Shown: positions 47,044 through 56,881, counted from the first letter of the stretch. The stretch: DNA of 64,000 nt from an archaeon GW2011_AR18 (GCA_000806155.1 JWKX01000007.1:1-64000), one strand, 5' to 3'. Made by a program: numbers and translations. The notes: generated by a model not told the origin, from the sequence alone.

Positions 47044-47781
47044 ATGCTAGAATTAAATGACGATAATTTTGATAAGGAAGTTTTGAAATCTGATAAACCT
47101 GTTGTTGTAGATTTCTGGGCTGAATGGTGTGTAGATATAGATACTGAAATACTTAGAGCTGACAATTTAATATCTAAAGCAAAGGATATAAAAAACAATG
47201 ATGTATTATTGACATTTGATGGAAAGAATATTGTGCCTGATTATGTTAAAAAATCTTTTACATCTAATATTTTAGGGCATTGTAAAGAGATAACTACAAT
47301 ATCTAATAAAAAAATCAAAGTTACTGATGAGCATGAATTCTTCACCAAAGATGGTTGGAAAGCTGCTTCATATTTAAATGTAAATGATAAAGTTGCTGTA
47401 TTTTCAGATGGTAAAGAATCTTGTAATGAATTGCCTAATGCATTAATATGGGATAATATTTTAGAAGTCAAAGAAATTTATCTAGAATCTGTTCAGAAGA
47501 TTTCTATGCAGAATAATCATAATTTTATTGCTAATGGGTTTTTAGCTCATAATTGTGGCCCTTGTAAAGCTATGGCTCCTGTTTTTGAAGAATTATCTAA
47601 AGAGATGAAAGATGTTAAGTTCGCTAAGATTAATGTTGATGATCATCCTGAATTAGCTTCTACTTATGGTGTTATGGGCATTCCTAACTTTGTTGTTTTT
47701 AAGGATGGTGATGTTTTAGGTAATATTGTTGGTTCTATGCCTAAATCTAGTTTTAAGGATGAAATTAAGAAATTAATTTAA
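47044..47781 (+). CDS. trxA: Thioredoxin interrupted by intein at WCGPC
   Basis: VVVDFWAEW^intein^CGPCKAMAPVFEELSKE...YGVMGIPNFVVFKDG. Confidence 0.95.
   Translation: MLELNDDNFDKEVLKSDKPVVVDFWAEWCVDIDTEILRADNLISKAKDIKNNDVLLTFDGKNIVPDYVKKSFTSNILGHCKEITTISNKKIKVTDEHEFFTKDGWKAASYLNVNDKVAVFSDGKESCNELPNALIWDNILEVKEIYLESVQKISMQNNHNFIANGFLAHNCGPCKAMAPVFEELSKEMKDVKFAKINVDDHPELASTYGVMGIPNFVVFKDGDVLGNIVGSMPKSSFKDEIKKLI
47128..47553 (+). mobile_element. Mini-intein (142 aa, no homing endonuclease) in thioredoxin
   Basis: Starts CVDIDTEIL; block B VTDEHEFFTKDGWKAASYL; ends NNHNFIANGFLAHN before Cys. Confidence 0.93.
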
Positions 47782-47979
47782 CAAGTCATTTAATGTTCCA
47801 ATTCTTGGTTTTTTTGGTAATACTATATTTGTTTTCCTTCTTGTTATTATCTCAGGTACAATATTTATCCAGTATTCTATTCTCTCAATATATTCATCTT
47901 TTTCTATTTCTTCTGATGGGGGATTATATTGCCTTGATGAATCTTCTCTATATATTCTTTTGTTATTGCATTCATACAT
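47773..47979 (-). CDS. Hypothetical small protein
   Basis: ORF. Confidence 0.4.
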   Translation of the reverse strand: MYECNNKRIYREDSSRQYNPPSEEIEKDEYIERIEYWINIVPEIITRRKTNIVLPKKPRIGTLNDLLN

Positions 47980-47980
47980 T

Positions 47981-48181
47981 TTAGTTTGGTATGTCTGGGG
48001 TTCTTTTGATTATCTCTTCTAATTCTTCTTCATCTATTTCAGATGGTATCCATGTAAATTGATCTGTCGGTTCTCTTATTTTTTCTGGGTTTATTTCTTT
48101 CTCCCAATCTCTTACTCTTGGTTTTTTTGCTGGTGTATAAAATGTTTCAGGCATATGATATTGTGTATAACTATTTTCCAT
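47981..48181 (-). CDS. Hypothetical small protein
   Basis: ORF. Confidence 0.4.
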   Translation of the reverse strand: MENSYTQYHMPETFYTPAKKPRVRDWEKEINPEKIREPTDQFTWIPSEIDEEELEEIIKRTPDIPN

Positions 48182-48231
48182 GATTTTGTTAAATACTAAA
48201 ACTTTAAAAAGCTGTTTCTTAGGTTATTTTT

Positions 48232-49248
48232 ATGTCTGGTTTTCCATTTATTGAGGTTTCTGGTGATTATTATGATATTGGCTTTCAGATTGGTTCTAGG
48301 TTTAAAAAACAATTCAAAAAAGCTCTCTCATTTAACTTTAAGGCTCTTAAGAACAGTTCTAAAGACATTGATTATTTCATTGATTTATCATCTAAAGATC
48401 TTGTTTTCACTAAAAAATATTTTCCTCATCTTATTAATGAGATTAAAGGCATGGCTGATGGTTCTGGTGTTGATTCTGATTTATTATGGCTTCTTAATGA
48501 TGAAGATATCCTTCTTGATTCAGTTACAAAATGCACTACTATAGTCTCTAGAAGGAATGATAATATTTTTTTATATCATAATGAAGATTTTTATTCTGAT
48601 TTTATTGATAATATGTATGTCTTTAAAGTTAATTTAAATAATAAAATAAAAATACTAGGTTTGAATTATGCTGGCCTAATTCTTGGTTCTTCTACATCTT
48701 TGAACTCTTTTGGTCTGATTCAGTGTATTAATTCTGTATATCATAATAGTTTCAAAAGAGGGATTCCTAAGAATATTATTTCTCGTGCTGTTATGGAATC
48801 GAAATCATTGAATGAGGCAGTTAGAATTATAAGTAATAAAAATTCCGGTTCTGGTTACAATCATGTTCTTGTTAAGGATAATAAGATTTTTGATGTTGAA
48901 TCTATTGGTAGTGATTCTAAAGTTTTTGATATAAGATCAAGTTCATATCTTCATACTAATCATTATTTATATAGTAAGTTTGATAAGGATGCAGAGAATA
49001 TTCCATCATCTGTTTCACGTTATGATAATGCTTTATCACTGCTGAAATATTCTATGCCATTGGATCATGGTAAGATAATATCTGTTCTTAGTTCTCATGA
49101 TGGTTCAGGTACTATATGCAGGCATAGGTCTCGTAAGCTTCCAGAATCTACTATTGCATCTATTATTGTTGACTCTAATAATCTTAAATTATATCTCTCT
49201 AAAGGTTATAGGTGTAGGAGTAGGATTTATGATGGGTATTCAATGTAG
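48232..49248 (+). CDS. C45-family acyltransferase/amidohydrolase (Ntn-hydrolase-like)
   Basis: KCTTIVSRRNDNIFLYHNEDF; NSFGLIQCINSVY. Confidence 0.7.
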   Translation: MSGFPFIEVSGDYYDIGFQIGSRFKKQFKKALSFNFKALKNSSKDIDYFIDLSSKDLVFTKKYFPHLINEIKGMADGSGVDSDLLWLLNDEDILLDSVTKCTTIVSRRNDNIFLYHNEDFYSDFIDNMYVFKVNLNNKIKILGLNYAGLILGSSTSLNSFGLIQCINSVYHNSFKRGIPKNIISRAVMESKSLNEAVRIISNKNSGSGYNHVLVKDNKIFDVESIGSDSKVFDIRSSSYLHTNHYLYSKFDKDAENIPSSVSRYDNALSLLKYSMPLDHGKIISVLSSHDGSGTICRHRSRKLPESTIASIIVDSNNLKLYLSKGYRCRSRIYDGYSM

Positions 49249-49283
49249 TTAATCTTATTAAACTTCTATTTATTCTTATTTTT

Positions 49284-50042
49284 ATGTACTTGATAACTAT
49301 TGGGGAAATTTTCCTTAAAGGTAAGAATCGTAATGTTTTTCAGAAACGTTTATTGAAGAATATTAAATCTGCTTTGAATATTGATAACTCTAAGATTAAA
49401 GACTTGAGGAATAGGATTATGGTGCTTAGTGATGATTGTTCTAATCTTAAATATGTTTTTGGTATTAATTCTTTTTTCAAAGTTAATGAGTGTTCTTTTG
49501 ATAATATTAACTTGACAGCATTGTCTTTTATTTCTGACGAAAAAACTTTTCGTATATCTGCTAGAAGATTGACTAAAGTTTACAAGCCTTCTCAGGAGAT
49601 TCAGGAGGATGTTGGAGAATTTATTTTAAATAATAAAAATATAAAAGTTGATCTGCATAATCCAGATATTAATATTTTTATAGAGATTATTGGAGACAAG
49701 GCTTATCTATATCATGGATCTGTTAAAGGTCTTGGTGGTCTTCCCGTTGGTATTTCCCCTCATGTTTATATTGATGTTAATGATGAAATAAAGTCTACTG
49801 TTTCAGGTTTTTTGATGATGAAGCGTGGCTGTCCTTTAGTTTTGTCTAAAGATATTTCTTTATTGAAAAAATTTGAGAATGGTTTTTATTTTAAGATTCG
49901 TGATAAGAAAGATGATGATACTATAATCAAGGATGAACTATTAAATGAAATTAAATCTTCTAATGGTTTCACTTTAAGACCTTTGGTAGGTTATTCAGAA
50001 GATGAAGTGATAAAATTATATAATAAGATTAAAGATTTATGA
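49284..50042 (+). CDS. ThiI-like THUMP protein with degenerate PP-loop
   Basis: GEIFLKGKNRNVFQKRL; GLPVGISPHVYIDVNDEIKSTVSGFLMMKRGCPLVL aligns by eye to ThiI GLPVGTSG...SGGIDSPVAGYLMMKRG. Confidence 0.7.
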   Translation: MYLITIGEIFLKGKNRNVFQKRLLKNIKSALNIDNSKIKDLRNRIMVLSDDCSNLKYVFGINSFFKVNECSFDNINLTALSFISDEKTFRISARRLTKVYKPSQEIQEDVGEFILNNKNIKVDLHNPDINIFIEIIGDKAYLYHGSVKGLGGLPVGISPHVYIDVNDEIKSTVSGFLMMKRGCPLVLSKDISLLKKFENGFYFKIRDKKDDDTIIKDELLNEIKSSNGFTLRPLVGYSEDEVIKLYNKIKDL

Positions 50043-50432
50043 TTATTTTACAAATTCTACATTAGGCATATTTTTGAATTCTTTATCACCAGTAAGGAAT
50101 TTGAATCCTTCAATTTCTGCGATTTTATAGCCTAATGCATCAATGTAAGAAATATCATTTTTTGTATTGACAAATCTGAATTCTGCTGCTGCAAATATGT
50201 GCTCATCTTTTATATCTATGATATTTGTAATAAAATTATTATATTGATTAATAGCCTCATTTTCTCCATACATTTTTAATAAAAAATAATATACTTCGAA
50301 TAGATTCCATTTTGTAGATGCTAATATATAGTCAAGGAATATTGCATAGTTTTTATTTCCTTTGATTATCTCTATTATCGCATAACTATCTAAAAAATAA
50401 CTTTTCTTTTCTTCTATCATTTTTTTCATCAT
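50043..50432 (-). CDS. PIN-domain toxin
   Basis: FLDSYAIIEIIKGN...DIKDEHIFAAAEFRF...YIDALGYKIAE. Confidence 0.7.
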   Translation of the reverse strand: MMKKMIEEKKSYFLDSYAIIEIIKGNKNYAIFLDYILASTKWNLFEVYYFLLKMYGENEAINQYNNFITNIIDIKDEHIFAAAEFRFVNTKNDISYIDALGYKIAEIEGFKFLTGDKEFKNMPNVEFVK

Positions 50433-50637
50433 CTTTTCTTAGATCATCCTTAAATTTTTGTGTGTCTATTTTCAAATTTTTTAAGCTGCCAAATGCCTTT
50501 TTGATATTATTTTTCTTCAATACAATTATTTCTATGCTATCTCCTGCTTTTATATTTTCATTTTTTGCTATATCATTTGGTATTATTACACCTAATGAAT
50601 TTCCCCATTCCTTTACTATTGATTCCATTTTTTTCAT
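50386..50637 (-). CDS. AbrB/MazE-type antitoxin
   Basis: VKEWGNSLGVIIPNDIAKNENIKAGDSIEI. Confidence 0.8.
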   Translation of the reverse strand: MKKMESIVKEWGNSLGVIIPNDIAKNENIKAGDSIEIIVLKKNNIKKAFGSLKNLKIDTQKFKDDLRKDDEKNDRRKEKLFFR

Positions 50638-50672
50638 ATAATTATACTAGTATAACTAATATAAATAATCTC

Positions 50673-50888
50673 CTAAAACTCTATAACAACAACAGGATAC
50701 AAACATTCCTCTCTGTATTCATTCCATTCTCTGCATTCAGATTTTAATCCTCCAATTCCATGTTTAACATAGCTTGTTATTGGGCTCTCTACTCTTGTTG
50801 TTGCACAGTTATAGTTCCCTAATGCCAATGTTGCTGCTGTTATTCCTATTGCTAAATTTGTTACTATTTTTTCTAGTTGTTGATTCAT
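50673..50888 (-). CDS. Small exported hypothetical protein
   Basis: ORF with signal-like N terminus. Confidence 0.35.
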   Translation of the reverse strand: MNQQLEKIVTNLAIGITAATLALGNYNCATTRVESPITSYVKHGIGGLKSECREWNEYREECLYPVVVIEF

Positions 50889-50995
50889 AATAAATCACCT
50901 CAGAATATAACTAAGAATTGCTTTTAAAAAGCCTTTAGTAGAATTTTCCGCAAATCTTCCAATAAACTTAAAAATCTTTCATTAATCCTTATTAC

Positions 50996-52783
50996 ATGAT
51001 AGACTTTAATAGAAATAACCTTGATAAATCACACTCTCATTATCTTCAACAGCATAAGGATAATCCTATTCACTGGCAGGAATATTCTGATGAAGTAATA
51101 CAATATGCTAAATCTACTAATAAGCCTATTTTCATATCTGTTGGTTATTCTGCCTGTCATTGGTGTCATGTCATGGCTTCTGAGGCTTTCTCAGATGATA
51201 TTATTGCAGATTTTCTTAACAAGAATTTTATATGTATTAAAGTTGATAAGGAATTAAGACCTGATATTGATAATTATCTTATGTCTTATATCTCTAAAAC
51301 TCAGGGTCATGGTGGTTGGCCTCTGAATGTAATTCTTACTCCGGATATTAATCCATTTATTGCTTTTACTTATCTTCCTATTAATGAAAAAAATGGTCTT
51401 CCCCCTCTGATTGATGTCCTTAACTTCTCTCTTGATATTTTTACTAATAATAAAAGTTCTATAAAAGATTATAATATTGATAATATGGTTTCAGAATCTG
51501 TTGAAGAATCTAAAGTTATTGATATGATTTCATCATCTTTTGATGAGTTTGCTGGAGGTTTTGGAATTGAACCTAAGTTCCCACCTCATAATACTCTTTT
51601 ATTCTTATTGAGTTATTATGAAAAATCTAAGGATGATAAGATTAAGGCTATGATAGAAAAAACTTTGGATATGATAATATTAAGGGGTTTGCACGATCAC
51701 CTTCAGGGTGGTTTTTTCAGGTATTGTGTTGATCCATCATGGTCTATTCCACATTTTGAGAAGATGCTGTATGATCAGGCTATGTTGTTATGGGTTTTCA
51801 GTTCATCTTATAGGTTATTCAACAAAGATGAATACAAGATTGTTGCAGATAATATTGTTAAGTGTCTTGATGGATCATTTTTAGATGATGGAATGTACTA
51901 TTCTGCTATTGATGCTGATACTGATAATCATGAAGGTCTTACTTATTTATGGTCTGTTGATGAATTAAAAAAAGTTTTATCTGTTGATGAATTTATTAAA
52001 TTTTCAGAAGTTTATGAATTAAACAATAATTTTGATGATAAGATTCATTTGATTAAAAAAGAAAACAAGTTTTTGCCTGATATTGAAAATAAATTATTAA
52101 AATATCGTAATTCTAGATCTCAGCCTTTCACAGATAAGAAGTTTATTACATCATGGAACTCTCTTGTTGGTATAGGGTTGTTGATGCATTATAGGTTTAC
52201 AGGCAATAATGATTCTAAGGATAAGGCTTTTAGTTTATTCAATGCTTTGTTAAGTAAACATTATGTTAATGGTAAATTATCTCACAGTTCTTTGAATGAT
52301 GAAGAATTTTTAGAGGATTATTCTGCGTTATTATTATTCTCTACTTTTATCTATGAAGACTCTAATAATTATAAAGAATTGATTTCTGAACTTCTCTCTA
52401 AAGTTAATTCTTTCAATAAAGATAATATATGGTACGAGAATTTAAATTCTGATTTTATTTCTGTTAATGCAAATAATTTTGATCATCCTTATCCATCATC
52501 AGTTTCTTTGGCTGAACTTGCTGTTTTAAGGTCTAAAATAATATTAAATATTGAATATCTTCCTAATGAGTATTCTCTTCCTATTAATCATGACTTCTTG
52601 AACTTATTTGCTTTTATGAGTAATGGTAATTATCATTTAATTCATACAAAAACCTCTATTTCATGGAGTGATCTTCCTCTTAATTCTATGATTATATATT
52701 CAGATAAGTTCAAGGATTGTTTCAATAATTCATGCAGAGAATTTATCAATATTGAAGAGTTAATAAAAAATATAAAAGATTAG
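50996..52783 (+). CDS. Thioredoxin-domain DUF255 protein (YyaL/SSP411-like)
   Basis: NPIHWQEYSDEVIQYAKSTNKPIFISVGYSACHWCHVMASEAF. Confidence 0.9.
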   Translation: MIDFNRNNLDKSHSHYLQQHKDNPIHWQEYSDEVIQYAKSTNKPIFISVGYSACHWCHVMASEAFSDDIIADFLNKNFICIKVDKELRPDIDNYLMSYISKTQGHGGWPLNVILTPDINPFIAFTYLPINEKNGLPPLIDVLNFSLDIFTNNKSSIKDYNIDNMVSESVEESKVIDMISSSFDEFAGGFGIEPKFPPHNTLLFLLSYYEKSKDDKIKAMIEKTLDMIILRGLHDHLQGGFFRYCVDPSWSIPHFEKMLYDQAMLLWVFSSSYRLFNKDEYKIVADNIVKCLDGSFLDDGMYYSAIDADTDNHEGLTYLWSVDELKKVLSVDEFIKFSEVYELNNNFDDKIHLIKKENKFLPDIENKLLKYRNSRSQPFTDKKFITSWNSLVGIGLLMHYRFTGNNDSKDKAFSLFNALLSKHYVNGKLSHSSLNDEEFLEDYSALLLFSTFIYEDSNNYKELISELLSKVNSFNKDNIWYENLNSDFISVNANNFDHPYPSSVSLAELAVLRSKIILNIEYLPNEYSLPINHDFLNLFAFMSNGNYHLIHTKTSISWSDLPLNSMIIYSDKFKDCFNNSCREFINIEELIKNIKD

Positions 52784-53250
52784 TCTCCAGCAATTATTTT
52801 CCAGTTTCCACTCTCTTTTCTGTATACTCCTACAAACCCGTCGCTTACTACTGCTCCAGCTTTATTAGGGTAGTATGCAAATATATCTCCTTGTTTTAAT
52901 TCAAAGCTTCCCTTTCCAAAATCTTTATGCTTTGTATTCATTAGTTCATTATATGTATATATCTCTTTTTTACTTAAGTCAAATAAATCTTCTGCTTTTT
53001 TTCCATTTAATGCTGCTTGGTATACATCTGAATTAAACAGATTTGTGAAATATTCTTCATTCATTGATTTTTTAGCTCCATCACCTATATCTATATAATT
53101 TTCTGAAAATGCTGATGCTGCTTTTTTTGAATCTCCTTCAAGTATTGCTTTTATTGTCTCTGCATGTAATGTTTCTATCTGTTTTTTCTCTGAAACACAT
53201 GCTGTTAATAGTATTGTTAATACTAACATTAGAACTAATATTTTTTTCAT
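52780..53250 (-). CDS. Lipoprotein, hypothetical
   Basis: LTILLTACVSEKK lipobox. Confidence 0.65.
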   Translation of the reverse strand: MKKILVLMLVLTILLTACVSEKKQIETLHAETIKAILEGDSKKAASAFSENYIDIGDGAKKSMNEEYFTNLFNSDVYQAALNGKKAEDLFDLSKKEIYTYNELMNTKHKDFGKGSFELKQGDIFAYYPNKAGAVVSDGFVGVYRKESGNWKIIAGD

Positions 53251-53274
53251 CTCTTTTCACCTCTCTCTTAATTT

Positions 53275-53613
53275 TTAATAACTATTATAATCGCAAATAT
53301 CAATACTTCTACCTTTTGGAGTAACATATTCTATTTCAGGAGCATTTTGTTCTCTAAATTCACGTCTTAATTCAAAGTAAATTTTTGTTTCTGCACTATT
53401 ATGGTCTAGACTCAATGGAAAACCATTTATTCTTTCTGGCGTGACTAATCCATCATAAGGGTGTATTGTATACGTTGCACTATACCCGTGTTGGTCTTCT
53501 AGTATTAAATCACCAAGATCATTTATTCTAGCTTTCCAACCAGAATCTAAATTTCTAGACTCTCCTAATTTTGATCTTCTTATAATCATTGTATTCACTT
53601 TTAAGTTGTCCAT
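53275..53613 (-). CDS. Hypothetical protein
   Basis: ORF. Confidence 0.45.
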   Translation of the reverse strand: MDNLKVNTMIIRRSKLGESRNLDSGWKARINDLGDLILEDQHGYSATYTIHPYDGLVTPERINGFPLSLDHNSAETKIYFELRREFREQNAPEIEYVTPKGRSIDICDYNSY

Positions 53614-53676
53614 GTAAACTTTTTTAAACCTTACTATATTGATTTATACCTTTCTTATATATTTTACTGAGAATTA

Positions 53677-54466
53677 TCACATATTTTCTAGTCTTTTGAT
53701 ACGTTCCTCTATTGGAGGGTGTGTTTGGAATAACCCTTTTAACCATGCTTTCCTGTTCCTTAGAGGGTTTTCTATCCATAACGATGCTGTTGCCTTATTT
53801 GCTGCCTCTACTAATGGTTCTTTGTCATCTCTTATTTTCTTTAAAGCGCTTGCTAATCCTTCTGGATACCTTGTTAATAATGCCCCGTTTGCATCTGCTA
53901 GATACTCTCTTTTTCTTGATATTGCTAATTTCATCAGTTCTCCGATTATTGGTGTTAGTATTGCAAGTGCTAAAGCAACTATAATTAACGCTGGATGCAC
54001 CCTATTTTCTCTGTCCTTATTTCCAAATATAAATGATCTTAGCATGAAATCGCTTAATAATACTAATACTCCTACTAATATTGTTGTCAGCATCATTACT
54101 CTTACATCATAATTTTTTATATGGCTTAATTCATGTCCTATTACACCTTCTAGTTCTTGACGATTTAATTTTTCTAATGCTCCTGTTGTTACTGTTACTG
54201 ATGCATGTTTGTAATCTCTTCCTGTTGCGAATGCATTTATTGCTGTATCATTTATTACATATACTTTTGGCATTGATATCCCTGCTGCTATGCTTAGTCC
54301 TTCTACTGTATGCCATAGATGTGCATGGTCCAGATACTGCTCCTATTGTGAAGATTCCTATTAAATAACCGAAGAATATTATCATTCCTATTACTAAGAA
54401 TATTATAAGATTGGATTTCCATTTGTTCGCTGTTATGTGATCATGGAAACTTATTCTTTCTGCCAT
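53677..54466 (-). pseudogene. htpX: HtpX protease gene with internal deletion and frameshift
   Basis: N-terminal FHDHITANKWKSNLIIFLVIGMIIFFGYLIGIFTIGAVS in one frame; DHAHLWHTVEGLSIAAGISMPKVYVIND...GHELSHIKNYD in another; TM2 region absent. Confidence 0.75.
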
Positions 54467-54556
54467 GTATTTATATTAGTTTTTTGGTTTAAAAAGATTA
54501 TGTATTAGTATTTTTTGTAGAATAAATTTAAATATAAACAAATTACTAATATTAAT

Positions 54557-55066
54557 ATGTCTATAACTATAAGAAAAGCAAAAAAAGGTGATGAAATAGG
54601 AATGTCTAAAGTTTGGAGAGATGGATTTAAAAGAAAAACATTCATTTATACAGGCTCAACTAGGTTTTCAAATAATAGAATGAAGAAATTAGGAAAAACA
54701 TTATCCTCTAAAAATCCCGATAGTATATACTTTGTAGCTGTTGATAAATTAAAACAAAAAATTGTAGCTCATATTGGCTATCATTTTAAAAAATCTGGAA
54801 GAGATAGGCACGTAATTGATTTAGGATGGATAGTTCACCCAGATTATGAGGGTCAAGGAATTGGTTCTAAAATGCTTAAATCTATATTAGAGGATGCTAA
54901 GAAAAGAGGGTTCAAAAGAGCAGAAGCTGAGATGGCAATAAAAAATATTGGTTCATGGAAAATTGCATTAAAGAATGGTTTTAAAATTGAAGGTATTAAG
55001 AAAAAAGCATTATTAACTGATGACGGGGAATATATTGATACTTATATTGTTGGTAAAATCCTTTAG
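54557..55066 (+). CDS. GNAT acetyltransferase
   Basis: DLGWIVHPDYEGQGIGSKMLKSI. Confidence 0.85.
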   Translation: MSITIRKAKKGDEIGMSKVWRDGFKRKTFIYTGSTRFSNNRMKKLGKTLSSKNPDSIYFVAVDKLKQKIVAHIGYHFKKSGRDRHVIDLGWIVHPDYEGQGIGSKMLKSILEDAKKRGFKRAEAEMAIKNIGSWKIALKNGFKIEGIKKKALLTDDGEYIDTYIVGKIL

Positions 55067-55623
55067 AATTTAACTTTTACAGGTGCTCTCTCTGATTCTG
55101 CTGTCTCGAAGAATTCTTTTGCTATGAATCCTAGCATCTTTCCTATTAGGTTTGTTGGGAATGCCTGTAATTTTGTATTGAATGTCTCAACTGTATCATT
55201 GTAGTATTGTCTTGAATATGCTATTTTATTCTCTGTTCCTGTCAGTTCTTCCTGTAACTGCATAAAGTTTGTATTAGCCTCTAGTTTTGGATAACTCTCT
55301 GCTACTGCGAATATTGTTTTTAATGCGTCAGTCAGCATATTGTCTGCTTTTGCTTTTCCTACTGGTCCTTGTGCTTTTAAAAATTCTGTTCTTGCTGCTG
55401 TTACCTCTTTTAATGTATCCTTCTCATGCTTCATATATCCTTTTACTGTCTCTATTAAATTTGGTATTAAATCAAATCTTCTTTTTAATTGTATATCTAT
55501 CTGTGACCATGCATTTTCTGCTCTATTCCTTAAACTTACTAATCTATTGAATGAGAATATTAGCCATAACGCTATGACTGACGGTATAATTATCAATGCC
55601 CATAATCCTGCGCCTAATGCCAT
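55063..55623 (-). CDS. lemA: LemA family protein
   Basis: FNRLVSLRNRAENAWSQIDIQLKRRFDLIPNLIETVKGYMKHE. Confidence 0.9.
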   Translation of the reverse strand: MALGAGLWALIIIPSVIALWLIFSFNRLVSLRNRAENAWSQIDIQLKRRFDLIPNLIETVKGYMKHEKDTLKEVTAARTEFLKAQGPVGKAKADNMLTDALKTIFAVAESYPKLEANTNFMQLQEELTGTENKIAYSRQYYNDTVETFNTKLQAFPTNLIGKMLGFIAKEFFETAESERAPVKVKF

Positions 55624-55795
55624 AATTAATCTGTATTTTGTTTATTTATAAAACTTATGATACTCTAATTTAATGAATGAGCATGAAATAGTAAACTTTA
55701 CATTTATCATTTAGGATATAATTTAAAAACAATACCATTTCTAATATATACTCTTTAGACGTTATTCTTTAATAATTTGAGATTAATTTAATTGT

Positions 55796-56047
55796 ATGGA
55801 AAAAGAAACTAAAATAATTCAAAAAACAGATCATGGGGACTCAAAAGCTTGGCTTCCTTGGTTAATACTTGGTATTATTGTTGTATTGATTATAGGAGTT
55901 GTGCTAGGTATTGCAGCTAGGGATAAGGATAGTGGTCCTGCTGAAGAACTTGGCGAGAAAATCGATGATAAGATAGATGATATATCTAGTAGTAGTCCTG
56001 AAAAAAGTATAGATAGTTTTAGCCAGGCTTATTTTTCTATTTTTTGA
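55796..56047 (+). CDS. Small single-TM protein
   Basis: WLPWLILGIIVVLIIGVVLGIAAR. Confidence 0.5.
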   Translation: MEKETKIIQKTDHGDSKAWLPWLILGIIVVLIIGVVLGIAARDKDSGPAEELGEKIDDKIDDISSSSPEKSIDSFSQAYFSIF

Positions 56048-56456
56048 AAGCTAGATTTACTTCCTCTTCCATTCCTTCTATATAATCATATTCTTTGAAT
56101 TCTTCTGGCGTTACCCATTTGTATTCATCAAACTCTTTTGTTGGTATTGTTACATTCTCATGTTTTGATTTTACCTCAAAGCACATTCCTACAACGTTTT
56201 TTCCGTCTGGTCTTATGAATGTGAAATCTTTCAGGAATACTTTATGGTTTTCTTCTATATCTAATCCTGCTTCCTCTTTGACTTCTCTTTTTAATGTCTC
56301 CATTATATTCTCTCCGCGTTCTAGTTTTCCTCCTGGGAATGACCATTTTCCTGGAAATGCTATCTCGTTAGGACTTCTTTTTATTATTAAGAATTTATTT
56401 CCTTCATTATTTTTTATAAAAGCAGTTATTGCAACAATATGGTGTTTATTGTCCAT
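56037..56456 (-). CDS. NUDIX hydrolase
   Basis: GGKLERGENIMETLKREVKEEAGLDIEE. Confidence 0.9.
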   Translation of the reverse strand: MDNKHHIVAITAFIKNNEGNKFLIIKRSPNEIAFPGKWSFPGGKLERGENIMETLKREVKEEAGLDIEENHKVFLKDFTFIRPDGKNVVGMCFEVKSKHENVTIPTKEFDEYKWVTPEEFKEYDYIEGMEEEVNLAFKK

Positions 56457-56457
56457 C

Positions 56458-56802
56458 TTATTTATTGTATGTTCTGGTATTTTTTGATAATATATCCCTA
56501 GCTTGCAATTTTCTATTTAGGGCGAGAATCCTTACTGCATATGGTCTTTTATCCATGCTTCTTAATTCTTCGACTTCTGATCGTGCAGTATTTAAAGAAG
56601 ATTGACATTTTTTTAAATTTCCATCGTTGTAATGCTTATTGGCTAAAGCTAAGGAAGCTTCAATTCTACGAACTATATCCCTTTCATCATATGAAGTGTT
56701 TTCCTGTCTAGAACTATATTTTTTATTATTTACTTCTGATGTTGAAAGTCTAAAAGATAGAATTAAACCATTAATCCAATTTCTAAATCCACTTTTTGCC
56801 AC
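56458..56802 (-). CDS. Hypothetical protein
   Basis: ORF. Confidence 0.4.
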   Translation of the reverse strand: MAKSGFRNWINGLILSFRLSTSEVNNKKYSSRQENTSYDERDIVRRIEASLALANKHYNDGNLKKCQSSLNTARSEVEELRSMDKRPYAVRILALNRKLQARDILSKNTRTYNK

Positions 56803-56881
56803 TTATTTTTTTAAGAAATATACATATATAAGTTTTTCTATACTAAAAAAGAATATAAACTTCTCATTATCTTAATTCTTT

